From Pseudomonas sp. UBA1879 (lineage in GTDB: Bacteria > Pseudomonadota > Gammaproteobacteria > Pseudomonadales > Pseudomonadaceae): a stretch of DNA of 64,000 bases. This document shows positions 26,101-35,100 of the stretch, one piece after another (the stretch's first letter is position 1; each line of letters starts with the position of its first letter). The notes beneath the pieces are model-generated. The model was not told the origin of the DNA, did no database searches, and saw only the letters and a list, made by a program, of their open reading frames with translations. The stretch spans positions 124,001 to 188,000 of the forward strand of contig NZ_DDHJ01000016.1 in assembly GCF_002338065.1 (NCBI RefSeq), written 5' to 3'. The position numbers were made by a program, and so were the translations under genes.

Positions 26101-26190
26101 TGTAGGAGTGAGCTTGCTCGCGATTGCGGTGGATCTGTGACGCCTGCTGAGGCTGCTATTACGCAATCGCGAGCAAGCTCACTCCTACAG
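26101..26190. repeat. REP pair (TGTAGGAGTGAGCTTGCTCGC family)
   Basis: Arms TGTAGGAGTGAGCTTGCTCG and CGAGCAAGCTCACTCCTACA are perfect inverted copies, extended by CGATTGCG/CGCAATCG, with a spacer of about 30 bases. It belongs to the same family as the elements at 19543 and 44545. Confidence 0.9.
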
Positions 26191-26203
26191 AGTCTATCGT
26201 TGT

Positions 26204-27022
26204 TCAGCGCTTCTCCACCGACGCTAACATCAATTCCACCCCCTGCGCCCGGATGCTCTCCGCGGCTGCTTCTGCCAACCTGTCATCACTGATGATCGTG
26301 TCGAACTGCTCAAGCCCCGCCACTTTGTACATGCCAAACGTGCCGTATTTCGAACTGGTGGTCAGCAGCACGCTGCGCGACGCTGCTTGCATCGCTGCCT
26401 GTTTGACTTCGACTTTCAGGGCCGACGGTGTGGTGGTGCCGCGTTGCAAATCCCAGGAGCTGGTGGACATGAAGGCCACATCCGTCGCGAGTTGACGCAA
26501 CGTCGCAGCAGCGAGGCCGCCCACGCAGGAGCGGTTTGGGTGGTCCAGCTGGCCGCCGGTATGAATCACAGCCACGTGAGTCGCGTCGGACAACGCATTC
26601 ACCACGCCGAAATCGTTGGTGACGACGGTCATGCCAGACAGCGCGACGATATATGGCACGATTTCCAGCGTGCTGGTGCCCGCGTCCAGATAGACCGCCA
26701 TCTCGGGGTGCAGCAACCCTGCTGCAAGTTTCGCCATCGCTTGTTTATGCGGCAGCTCGACCACGGCTTTCGACTGGTGGCTCGGCTCACTGTGAACCTG
26801 ACTGGCAATGCGCACGCCCCCGGTCACCGAATAAGCACGACCGCTCTGTTCAAGCAGGGCGATGTCTCGGCGGATGGTCATGTGCGAGCAGTCGAACATC
26901 TCCATCAATTGGTGCACGCTCAGCACCTGATGCTTGCGCAACTGGCGCAGCATCAGCTCCCTGCGCTGGTCGGGAATCATGGGCGCTGCACCACTGACGG
27001 TGGTGTCTTCTTCGCTGGACAT
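26204..27022 (-). CDS. DeoR/GlpR-family regulator, probable regulator of the otn operon
   Basis: The protein has 272 residues. A DeoR winged helix lies at about 17-75 (RRELMLRQLRKHQVLSVHQL, CSHMTIRRDIALLEQSGRAY), followed by a sugar-phosphate-binding domain of the isomerase-like fold (VYLDAGTSTLEIVPYI, VVTNDFGVVNAL, TSSKYGTFG). Its effector is probably a phosphorylated intermediate such as 3-oxo-tetronate 4-phosphate. The start is ATG 27022 after AGGAGCCTGA. It is transcribed towards ltnD in the same direction, separated by a terminator, as local repressors often are. Confidence 0.87.
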   Translation of the reverse strand: MSSEEDTTVSGAAPMIPDQRRELMLRQLRKHQVLSVHQLMEMFDCSHMTIRRDIALLEQSGRAYSVTGGVRIASQVHSEPSHQSKAVVELPHKQAMAKLAAGLLHPEMAVYLDAGTSTLEIVPYIVALSGMTVVTNDFGVVNALSDATHVAVIHTGGQLDHPNRSCVGGLAAATLRQLATDVAFMSTSSWDLQRGTTTPSALKVEVKQAAMQAASRSVLLTTSSKYGTFGMYKVAGLEQFDTIISDDRLAEAAAESIRAQGVELMLASVEKR

Positions 27023-27234
27023 TCAGGCTCCTGAGGATCGACTTACCGCTACGGTGGCTGGCATCTTAGCCAATCGTTCGGGTTGTGGCAGCACCGAGAA
27101 ATACCCAGCGGTTCGCCTGCGCAGGACCTCTGCTGTCATGGAGAATCCCTTATCCTCGGGGGCCACTGGGTTTAGGCGGTCGTTCAGGCTTACGCGGCCC
27201 CGACAAAAAATATCCGAGCAGATAAGGAGATGCC

Positions 27235-28074
27235 GTGCTGGCGACAACGTTGGTCTTGCTTGCGGCGGTGCTGCATGCCACGTGGAACACCCTCATCAAA
27301 TTCAGCGCAGAGCGTCTGCTGGTGATTGCCAGCATGGACGTGGTCGCCTTCGGTTTATCTGTCTTCGCCTTGGGATTTGTGTCGCCCCCGCCGCTCGCTG
27401 TCTGGCCATGGCTGGTGGCGTCGGCGTTGTTTGAACTGCTGTATCGCGCGCTGTTGATCAGAGCGTATCGGGTCGGCGATCTCGGGCTGGTCTATCCGCT
27501 GATGCGCGGGCTGTCGCCGTTAGTGGTGCTGGCGCTGAAGCTGATCTTCGCCGGCGAGCACCTGACGACTCAGCAGATCCTGGGCATTCTGCTGATCCCC
27601 TGCGGCATGGTCTGCCTGTTGTGGCAGGGTGGAGGCGGCGACCGTTTGCCGTGGTCGATGCTGCCGGTGGTGGGCCTGATCGGGCTGTGCATCGGCTTCT
27701 ACACATGGATCGACGGCCAGGCGCTCAAGCGTGGGGTTGCAGCGCTGGATTACCTGGTGTGGCTAACGTTCGTCAGTGCTTGGCCGTTTCCGTTGTTGGC
27801 CGTGGTCAACAAGCGTCCTGCATTCATGCTGTTCTGGCTTGAGCAGTGGAAACTGGGGTTGATCGTCGGTTTCTGTGTACTGGCCAGTTATGCGTTGGTG
27901 CTGTGGGCGATGCAGTTGGGTTCGGTTGCTGAAGCGGCTGCGTTGCGTGAAGTCAGCGTGGTGTTGGTGGTGCTGTTCGGCATGCGTTACCTGAAAGAAC
28001 CTTTCGGCCGTCCACGGCTCTTAGCCTGTGGGCTGGTGCTGCTCGGAATGCTTCTGATGAAGCTCAAAATTTGA
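27235..28074 (+). CDS. DMT-superfamily (EamA-type) membrane transporter
   Basis: This 279-residue protein has about ten membrane helices in two related halves, as in EamA drug/metabolite transporters: an LHATWNTLIKFSAERLLVI motif at the start, RAYRVGDLGLVYPLMRGLSP in the middle and SVAEAAALREVSVVLVVLFG near the end. It probably exports a metabolite, but the substrate is unknown. The start is GTG 27235, with AAGGAG six bases before it. It is divergent from the DeoR gene and may be cotranscribed with the small MAPEG gene that follows. Confidence 0.85.
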   Translation: MLATTLVLLAAVLHATWNTLIKFSAERLLVIASMDVVAFGLSVFALGFVSPPPLAVWPWLVASALFELLYRALLIRAYRVGDLGLVYPLMRGLSPLVVLALKLIFAGEHLTTQQILGILLIPCGMVCLLWQGGGGDRLPWSMLPVVGLIGLCIGFYTWIDGQALKRGVAALDYLVWLTFVSAWPFPLLAVVNKRPAFMLFWLEQWKLGLIVGFCVLASYALVLWAMQLGSVAEAAALREVSVVLVVLFGMRYLKEPFGRPRLLACGLVLLGMLLMKLKI

Positions 28075-28089
28075 AAAAGGATGATGTCC

Positions 28090-28476
28090 ATGACCGTTGC
28101 CTTCTGGTGCGTGTTGATCGTGATTTTGCTGCCGCTGGTGTGTACCTCGATTGCCAAGTTCGGCGGTGGTGGATTCCGCATGCGCGACAATCATGACCCC
28201 CGGGATTTTCTCGACAGCCTTGAAGGATTCCCGCGTCGTGCCCATGCCGCGCAGCAGAACAGCTTTGAAGCGATCCCCGGCTTTGCCGCTGGCGTGATCA
28301 TCGCCCACGTCGCCGGGGTCGCTCAGCTGGTGACCATCGATGTGCTGGCGGTGTTGTTCGTGACCAGTCGGCTGCTGTACATCATCTTTTATCTGGCCGA
28401 CCTGGCTGCCTTGCGCTCGCTGGTGTGGTTCATCGGTCTGGCACTGGTGGTGGCGCTGTTTGGCGTCTCCGTCTGA
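28090..28476 (+). CDS. MAPEG-family small membrane protein
   Basis: This 128-residue protein with four membrane helices resembles bacterial MAPEG proteins (relatives of eicosanoid and glutathione transferases): FPRRAHAAQQNSFEAIPGFA matches the conserved loop motif, and SRLLYIIFYLADLAALRSL the last helices. Its activity is unknown. ATG codons occur at 28081, 28084 and 28090; the last has the better spacing from AAAAGG, so it is preferred. Confidence 0.83.
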   Translation: MTVAFWCVLIVILLPLVCTSIAKFGGGGFRMRDNHDPRDFLDSLEGFPRRAHAAQQNSFEAIPGFAAGVIIAHVAGVAQLVTIDVLAVLFVTSRLLYIIFYLADLAALRSLVWFIGLALVVALFGVSV

Positions 28477-28548
28477 GTGTGATGGCACCTTGGTTTTTTT
28501 CCTGCGCACGCAGATACTGGCCGCCATGTTCTAAGCATCAGAGCCGCC

Positions 28549-29040
28549 ATGAAATCGAAGAGCGTTGCCGTGGAAAAATCGCTGAAGTCATCGATCCCGA
28601 AAACCGTAGGCCTGATGCTGGTGGTTTGCCTGACGCTCAGTGCATGCGGCGGGGAAGGTCCGGGCACGCCGCTGGCGCAGCGCAAGGCCATCTTCAAGCA
28701 GATGCTCAAGACCAGCGAAGACACGGGCGGCATGCTACGTGGCCGCTTACCGTTCGATGGCCCGACATTCGTGGCGGGCGCGGCGAAGCTCGATGCGTTG
28801 TCCCACGAACCGTGGAAGCATTTTCCGGCGGTAAAAGAGGCCGGTCACACGAGTGCAAAGGACGCAGTTTGGGAGCGGCAGGCACGTTTTCAGGCGTTGG
28901 CCCGAGCCCTCGAAGCGCGGACGGGAGAGTTGGTGGTCGCCACCCAGACCCTTCAACTGACCCCTGCCAATATGATCCCGCCGATGAACAACGTCGAAGA
29001 TGCCTGCGACGCGTGCCATAGAGAGTTTCGCAACCACTGA
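28549..29040 (+). CDS. Cytochrome c-prime-like (class II) lipoprotein
   Basis: This 163-residue protein has a long basic N-terminus, a hydrophobic segment and a lipobox (LTLSACGG, Cys at about residue 33), so it is probably anchored in the membrane facing the periplasm. The single haem-attachment motif CDACH lies eight residues from the C-terminus, as in class II c-prime cytochromes, and IFKQMLKTSEDTGGMLRGRL fits helix A of that four-helix bundle. It may carry electrons or bind NO; no partner gene is obvious. It is preceded by the MAPEG gene in the same orientation. Confidence 0.85.
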   Translation: MKSKSVAVEKSLKSSIPKTVGLMLVVCLTLSACGGEGPGTPLAQRKAIFKQMLKTSEDTGGMLRGRLPFDGPTFVAGAAKLDALSHEPWKHFPAVKEAGHTSAKDAVWERQARFQALARALEARTGELVVATQTLQLTPANMIPPMNNVEDACDACHREFRNH

Positions 29041-29089
29041 CGCTGAGCTGGCTCCTACGGCCTTCGGCCAGAATCAAACGCTGCTGCTT

Positions 29090-29506
29090 TTACTCGTCTT
29101 CGTCAGGCTGCAACTGTTCGAGTTTCTGCTGTTCGTCCTGCAATTCCTTGCGCGACTCGGCCAGTTTGTCTTTGCGCTTGTTGATCTTGTCGGGATCGCC
29201 TTTTTTCATGGCTTTGTCCAGATCGGCCTGGCGAGTGCTGACTTCACGTTTGGCATCAAGCACTTTCTTTTCCTGTTCTTTGAGCAAGCTCGCGTCTGTG
29301 CAGTTGGCGCTGACTTCGCTCAAGGCCTTTTCGAGCCCCGCTTGCTGATTGCTGTTGCCGGCCGCCTTGGCCTGTTCGATCTGAGCGTTGATGTCCTGGC
29401 GCTTGGCGGCGCAGCCGGTCAGTGCGGGCGCTTGTTCGGCGGCGAGTGCTGGGGCGGCCAGCAGACCGCATGCGGCGAAGACGATAATGGGCGACAAAAA
29501 CTTCAT
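29090..29506 (-). CDS. DUF1090 (YqjC-like) periplasmic protein
   Basis: This 138-residue protein has a signal peptide (1-22, ending APALAAE), then a charged, strongly helical domain with two cysteines (LTGCAAKRQDINAQIEQAKA and SANCTDASL) spaced as in DUF1090 proteins such as E. coli YqjC. The C-terminal third is a Lys/Glu/Gln-rich coiled coil ending in acidic residues. Function is unknown. It is convergent with the cytochrome gene and 57 bases downstream of ligB in the same direction. Confidence 0.85.
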   Translation of the reverse strand: MKFLSPIIVFAACGLLAAPALAAEQAPALTGCAAKRQDINAQIEQAKAAGNSNQQAGLEKALSEVSANCTDASLLKEQEKKVLDAKREVSTRQADLDKAMKKGDPDKINKRKDKLAESRKELQDEQQKLEQLQPDEDE

Positions 29507-29563
29507 GACGAATCCTCAAAATAAATACCCGGCCAGTCGATACGGCTGCCCGGGGCATGATGA

Positions 29564-31249
29564 CTAAAAACCGCTGATCCCTTGCTGCCGCAGTCGCTGA
29601 CTCAACGCCTGTACCTGCGGGTTCTGGAAAAAGGCGTGCAACTGCTTCGCACGACCAGGGCCGATACCGGGCTCGGCCTGCCATTGATCGATGCTGCGGG
29701 CCGACAACGCGCCCCACGAATCACCCAAAGGCGCACCCGCGGCGGGTGGTAAACCGATCGCTTTGAGCCACGTTTCAAAGGATTGTTCGCGCGCGGCCTG
29801 AAAACTCTTCAACAGTTTAGCGCTGCTCTTCTGTCCGAGGCCGGGAATGTTCGAGATTTGTGCGCTGTCGAGGTGCATCCAACCCAGCAAGTCTGTCACC
29901 AGTCCGGCCTCGATCAGTTTGTCCCAGGTGCCGGGCCCTACACCCTTGAGCGCCAAACCCTTCTTGCCGCTCAGCCATTTCAGACGCTCGCGAAACTGGC
30001 CCTCGCAGCCTTTAGTCGGCTGCCAGCAGCTCAGCGCGTGGTAATCCGTCGCCTGCGGAACGTTCAGCGGCGGCCGTTCCACGCTGCGCAAGACGACTTT
30101 ATCCAGTCGAGGAATGGTCAGGCCCGCGAGGCTGACCGCCACTTGATCCCCCGGCCGAATGTCCATCTTTTGCCACCTTTTAAAGGATCCGACGCTGATC
30201 CGGCTCACCGTTCGGTCGTCGAGGCGCACCGGCTCGATGTCCAGCACCGGCGTGATTTTGCCACTACGGCCCACGTTGAAATGCACCTTGCGCACATCAC
30301 CCAGCACCTGCGCGAAGGGGTATTTCCACGCCGCGAGCCAGTACGGCGCCTTGGCCTGCCAACGATCGGCTGACGGACGCTCGCCTTGACGCATCACCAC
30401 GCCGTCGGTGGCAAACGGCAGCGGACGGGTGTACCAGCGCTCCCGCCATTGCTTCGCCTGAGCGAAGTTTTCGAAGGGTTCGCTGAAGCGGGCGCTGTCC
30501 TCGAAGCCCAGCATATGAAGATGTTTCAGCCGCTCATTCATGTCGCGGGGACCCTGCGGCCAGTCCCAGACAAACAGCCCGATCTGCGCACCTTCGGTCT
30601 CATTGATGGCGTTTCTTGCCAGCAATCCTGCCACGCGGCTTCGCGCATTCAGGCTGCCCGCTTTGGCTTGCACATGGTCTTCAAGGCGCCAATACAGCTC
30701 GCCTTGCAGCACCAGCGTTTCTTTTTCGGAAAGGTGAGCGGGAATGCTTGAGATCTTCATCGCGTGGGCCGTCCAGTCTTGCCCTTTGATTCCGTCGCCT
30801 CGACTGATGGCTTGCACCAGCTTGCCCTTCTCATAAACGAGGGTGACCGCAACGCCATCCACTTTCGGCTGAATCCAGAGATCGGTCTTGCCTTCGAGCC
30901 ATTGCTCGACCGCTCGCTCATCTCCCAGTTTGGCGATGCCGGTGTGGGGTACGGGATGAAGGTGTTCGCCTCTTGCTGTCTTGAGGGGATTTTGAGCGGG
31001 CGCAGACGAGGACGCGAAGCAAGCCTGCAGCTGCGAAAGGCGTTGTACGGACTGGTCATACAACTCGTCGGCGACCAACGAGATACCTTGGCGGTGATAA
31101 CTGTCGTCCCACCGCGCGACCTGTTGTTGAAGCGCCTGCATCTCGCTGTGGGCTTTGGACGGCGGCCAATCGGGGCAGCTTTCGGCGTTGGCCACGTTGC
31201 AGGAAAGGGCGATCAACATACAAACGACAGCGCGGGGGGAGAGCAGCAT
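29564..31249 (-). CDS. ligB: LigB, NAD-dependent DNA ligase
   Basis: The protein has 561 residues. The adenylation domain has the active-site motif KVDG (IQPKVDGVAVTLVYEKG) and GDGIKGQDWTAHAMKI, then an OB fold (GRSGKITPVLDIEPVRLDDR) and helix-hairpin-helix repeats (LDSAQISNIPGLGQKSSAKL, ALSARSIDQWQAEPGIGPGR). It is shorter than the housekeeping LigA (about 670) and lacks the BRCT domain, which defines LigB. Its N-terminus (AVVCMLIALSCNVANAES) looks like a signal peptide, an odd but recurring feature of LigB. Its role is secondary to LigA and poorly understood. Confidence 0.93.
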   Translation of the reverse strand: MLLSPRAVVCMLIALSCNVANAESCPDWPPSKAHSEMQALQQQVARWDDSYHRQGISLVADELYDQSVQRLSQLQACFASSSAPAQNPLKTARGEHLHPVPHTGIAKLGDERAVEQWLEGKTDLWIQPKVDGVAVTLVYEKGKLVQAISRGDGIKGQDWTAHAMKISSIPAHLSEKETLVLQGELYWRLEDHVQAKAGSLNARSRVAGLLARNAINETEGAQIGLFVWDWPQGPRDMNERLKHLHMLGFEDSARFSEPFENFAQAKQWRERWYTRPLPFATDGVVMRQGERPSADRWQAKAPYWLAAWKYPFAQVLGDVRKVHFNVGRSGKITPVLDIEPVRLDDRTVSRISVGSFKRWQKMDIRPGDQVAVSLAGLTIPRLDKVVLRSVERPPLNVPQATDYHALSCWQPTKGCEGQFRERLKWLSGKKGLALKGVGPGTWDKLIEAGLVTDLLGWMHLDSAQISNIPGLGQKSSAKLLKSFQAAREQSFETWLKAIGLPPAAGAPLGDSWGALSARSIDQWQAEPGIGPGRAKQLHAFFQNPQVQALSQRLRQQGISGF

Positions 31250-31442
31250 CGGAGCATCCTTGCGGGGAAGTGAGACCCAAAAGGCTAGGGTTTGAAACGT
31301 CGCTGTTCTCCTGCACAGCCGTTACCGGATTTGTCTGCGATCCGTACAATCGAGGGCCGTTTCGCGTGATAGCTGTCCCTTGAGCGGATTTGGGACGAGT
31401 GCAAAATGATGTTTCTACCAGCGCCCAGTAAGGACATCCATC

Positions 31443-32063
31443 ATGGAGCTGTCGACCCTCACCGTTTTCATTCCCGCCTGCTTCGCGTTGAACATGGCCC
31501 CCGGCCCCAACAACCTGCTGTCGATCAGTAATGCCTCGCGCTATGGATTCGTCCGTGCGTGCACGGGAGGCCTGGGCCGGTTGCTGGGTTTCGCGATCAT
31601 GATCGCACTCGCTGGTGTGGGCCTGACCGCCGTGTTGCACACCTCGGAATGGCTGTTCCACGCGATCAAAATCGTCGGCGCGGCGTACCTGTTCTACCTG
31701 GCCATTCAGCTGTGGCGCGCACCGGCCGATACTCACGTCGATGCAGGCGTGAGAGAGGTCGGATCGGGCCGACTGGCGCGTCAGGAATTTCTAGTGGCGA
31801 TGGGTAACCCCAAGGCGATCCTGCTATTCACCGCATTTCTGCCCCAATTTGTCGACCATTCCGCCCCCATCGATGAGCAATTCGTACAACTCGGCGCGAT
31901 GTTTCTGGCACTGGAATGCATCGCCATCGGCCTGTATTGCTACATGGGCGTTCACGCACGCCGACTGTTCGCCAAGCCGAGCGGCAAGCGCTTATTCAAC
32001 CGGACGTGTGCGGGGTTGTTGGCAGGGGCTGCGTCGTTTCTGTTGGTGGCGCGGCGGGGGTGA
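31443..32063 (+). CDS. LysE/RhtB-family exporter
   Basis: This 206-residue inner-membrane protein has about six helices and the family motif FALNMAPGPNNLLSISNASR near the N-terminus, followed by RLLGFAIMIALAGVGLTAVL and VAMGNPKAILLFTAFLPQFV. LysE/RhtB proteins export amino acids or related compounds; the substrate here is not evident. The start is ATG 31443 after AAGGACATCC. It is divergent from ligB and convergent with the toxin gene. Confidence 0.9.
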   Translation: MELSTLTVFIPACFALNMAPGPNNLLSISNASRYGFVRACTGGLGRLLGFAIMIALAGVGLTAVLHTSEWLFHAIKIVGAAYLFYLAIQLWRAPADTHVDAGVREVGSGRLARQEFLVAMGNPKAILLFTAFLPQFVDHSAPIDEQFVQLGAMFLALECIAIGLYCYMGVHARRLFAKPSGKRLFNRTCAGLLAGAASFLLVARRG

Positions 32064-32147
32064 GTTCGCAGAGCAGGCTGGAACGGCAATGGCGATTGCA
32101 GACACCTGCCATCGCCGCGCCAACCGTTCGTTGCAGTCAATACATCA

Positions 32148-35100
32148 CTATTTCTTCTTGGCCGCCGCTGCCGCTGCAGCTTTCGCCTTGGCATCTGCAG
32201 CCGCTTTGGCATCCGCGGCAGCCTTTGCTTTGGCGGCTGCATCAGCCGCCGCTTTGGCTTTAGCCGCTGCGTCAGCGTCGGCCTTGGCTTTTGCGGCAGC
32301 ATCAGCTACGGCTTTGGCTTTTGCAGCGGCCTCTGCATCGGCCTTGGCCTTAGCGTCAGCCTCTGCTTGCGCTTTTGCAGCGGCCTCTGCATCGGCCTTG
32401 GCCTTGGCCTTAGCCTCAGCCTCTGCTTGCGCTTTTGCCGCGGCATTCGCCATCACCTTCTCTGCCAGTGCTTCATCCGAACGTGCCGTATAGACCAGAT
32501 TGATCTGGATGTCGCTGATGTTCGGGACGTTGGAGGCGGCATCGATCAACGTACTGGCGAATTCCGCGTCGGGAATTTTCAGCTCCCATTCCGAAATAGC
32601 CCCGGTGCCCTCGAAGGGCAGGTAGCGGCCATCGTGGAACATCAGCTCATGGACCGACTCGCCCGGGTTGTAGCCCAAACCGTCTTCGTTCATCGCAGAC
32701 GACAGCGCGATGGCCTGCTTGGCCCGCAGATTGCGCTTGATGCTCGAAGGCACAGTTTTGGCCTCGCCATAAAAATACTCCACACCCTCCTGGTTTGGCT
32801 CCACCAACGTCGTGCTGCCAGTCTGAGTGAGGATCGCGCACAGGCCATCGGTGCTGAAACCTTCTTTTTCGCTGATGAACGACACAGTGACGTAACGCAG
32901 TTGGCGCAAGTAATGGCCGGGATAGTTCTTGTCGAAATCCTTGGCCTTGAAGTCGAACAGCAGTGGTTGCCCTTCGGACAACCCCAGAACGGCGTTCAGC
33001 CACGGCGTGACCGTTTTGCCTTTGAGCGGCTCCTGGGTGCGAGTGATCGTCGTAGGAGAATGTTCGGTGAGCCATTTATTCAGGCTGAAGGTCTTACGGA
33101 TAGTCAGGCGACGTTCGTTGGCGAGCAGGAACGCGTTTTCCATTTCCATCAGGTCCACCAGCAGTGATTCGCCTGCGAGCATGCCTTTGTAGGAGTCGCT
33201 CCAGGCGCGCGTCCTGATGAACGCCTCACGCTTGTAGTCGCCAATCTCATAGCGCCAGGCGGCTTCAAGGCCGAGGCACATCGAGAGCACGGCGTCGTAG
33301 GCTTTGCCGTAGATCAATTCCTGACGCGCCACGAGCCAGTTGTAGATCGGGATGATGGTGAAGCCGGTGGTCATCGCGACGTAGGCTTCTTTCAGGTTGG
33401 CCTGCTCTTGTTGAGCCTCCTTCAGGCTGATAACGGCAGCATTCATCTCGATGTTGGTCTCGGCGACTTCCTGATCAATGAGCTTGATGTCCCATTCAGC
33501 CTGGCGCATATCGAACGTCCAGCCTGTTGCTCGGCGCTCGTAACCCGACTCTGCCAGTAGCTGAGCGGCAGCGAACTTCATCCCCGTGCTGGACATCGTC
33601 ATGGCCTTGCTGGCCATGCGCTTCAATTCTGCCGGTCTAGTCCCACCAACTGCCATTCCCAGAATGGTGGGGATCAATCCGTCAGCACCACCGGCGAGGA
33701 TTTCTGTTGGAATGGCCGCGTATTGCAGGATTCCTGCCGTCCATGTCAGCGCCGTGGCCGCTTCTTCGCGAGGTGACCTGCCGATATCCAGCAAGCGCGC
33801 CCAGTGCTCTTTTCTGAACTCTGCAGCCTGTCGACTGATTTCAAGATGTCGTTTTCTGGCCTGTATCGAGGCGATAGCCTCCTTCTGCAGGCTGACAGCG
33901 AAATCCGAAATCTTGAGATCTTGTGATTTGAGCAAAACGGAAAGCGAAGTATTGAACTCATCTTCCATCAGTTTCATGTAATGGCGACCAAAATCCAGCA
34001 ACCGCTGGGCAGCCGCGCGGGCGGCAGGCAACAGTTCTCTGAAGCGATATGCCGGAATGACAGCCCGATCACTGTTGTAGGTATTCGCAAGAATGTTCAA
34101 GCCCCCCTTGGCAGAACCGAAAGGATCACCCCCTTCATCGCCCCAGCCCATGTCAGGCAATGCTTTGCCATCTATCGTCAGGCCGTGGCGCAGGTTGAAC
34201 AGGCGCCGTTCCAGGATCTGCCGCGCTTCGATCACCCGTTGGTTGATAGGAAGGCGAAAGCTATTCTCGTTGACCTCCGATAGCGCAGCCGGTGTCCAGC
34301 GCGACACAGCAGCACGCTCAGGCAACGACCCGATCAGCTTTAACGCCTGCTGATAACACAGCCAGGCATGGTTGAGAGTGCTGAGGGTCAGCTGGCGGTA
34401 ATAGTGGTCGCCCTGAAGCTGCCAGTTTTCTACCAGATCCAGAAACACCGCATTGCGATAGAAGCGAGACAGAATAAAGGCGCGCGCTGTAGGGTTGACA
34501 GGTTTATTGAGCTCAGACTTACCCGACCCGACTTCCGCCAATGGTCGGGTATTCCAGTAAGGCGGGCGTCCATCGTCCTGCTTCAGCGCACGATAGGGGT
34601 CGAACAGGTAACGCAGGTACCACTTCTCCGCATCTTCGAACTGTTGCTGCTCGGTGAGCCGTTTGGCGATCAGCGCAGGTAAGTGCAGGAACAGTTCGCG
34701 GAAATACAAACCATTGGCACCGTGGAAGTCTACCGGTGGGTTTGGGTAGGCATCGTCAATGGTGGGTTCTTCAATCTGCTGAGCGCCCCAGTCGAGTGCC
34801 TGTTCGACGCCTTGGCTGGCGCGGGCGACGAGTTGTTTACCGAAGAGGGTGTTTAATCGAACGTAGTACGTCGGGAGTGTCGGGGAGGAGTCCGAATGAG
34901 TGGGTAGCTTTAGATATTGAGATTGTCCTTTGTGGTTGATTTGAACGGACCATTTTTCGTCAGCGTTTCCGGGAAAAATATTAAATGTGTAGTCAAATAT
35001 GAGATTTTCCCCGCGCCAGGCTACGTCCAATCGTATCGTATAGTTGCCTAGCTCCGTGTAGTTGTATAAATATTCACTTTCAGCGTTTTTTATGGGTTTT

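Noticed and set aside
32151..32453. Possible CRISPR-like array
   Set aside because: The repeats are in frame, vary in length, have no unique spacers and encode the Ala/Lys tail of the toxin.
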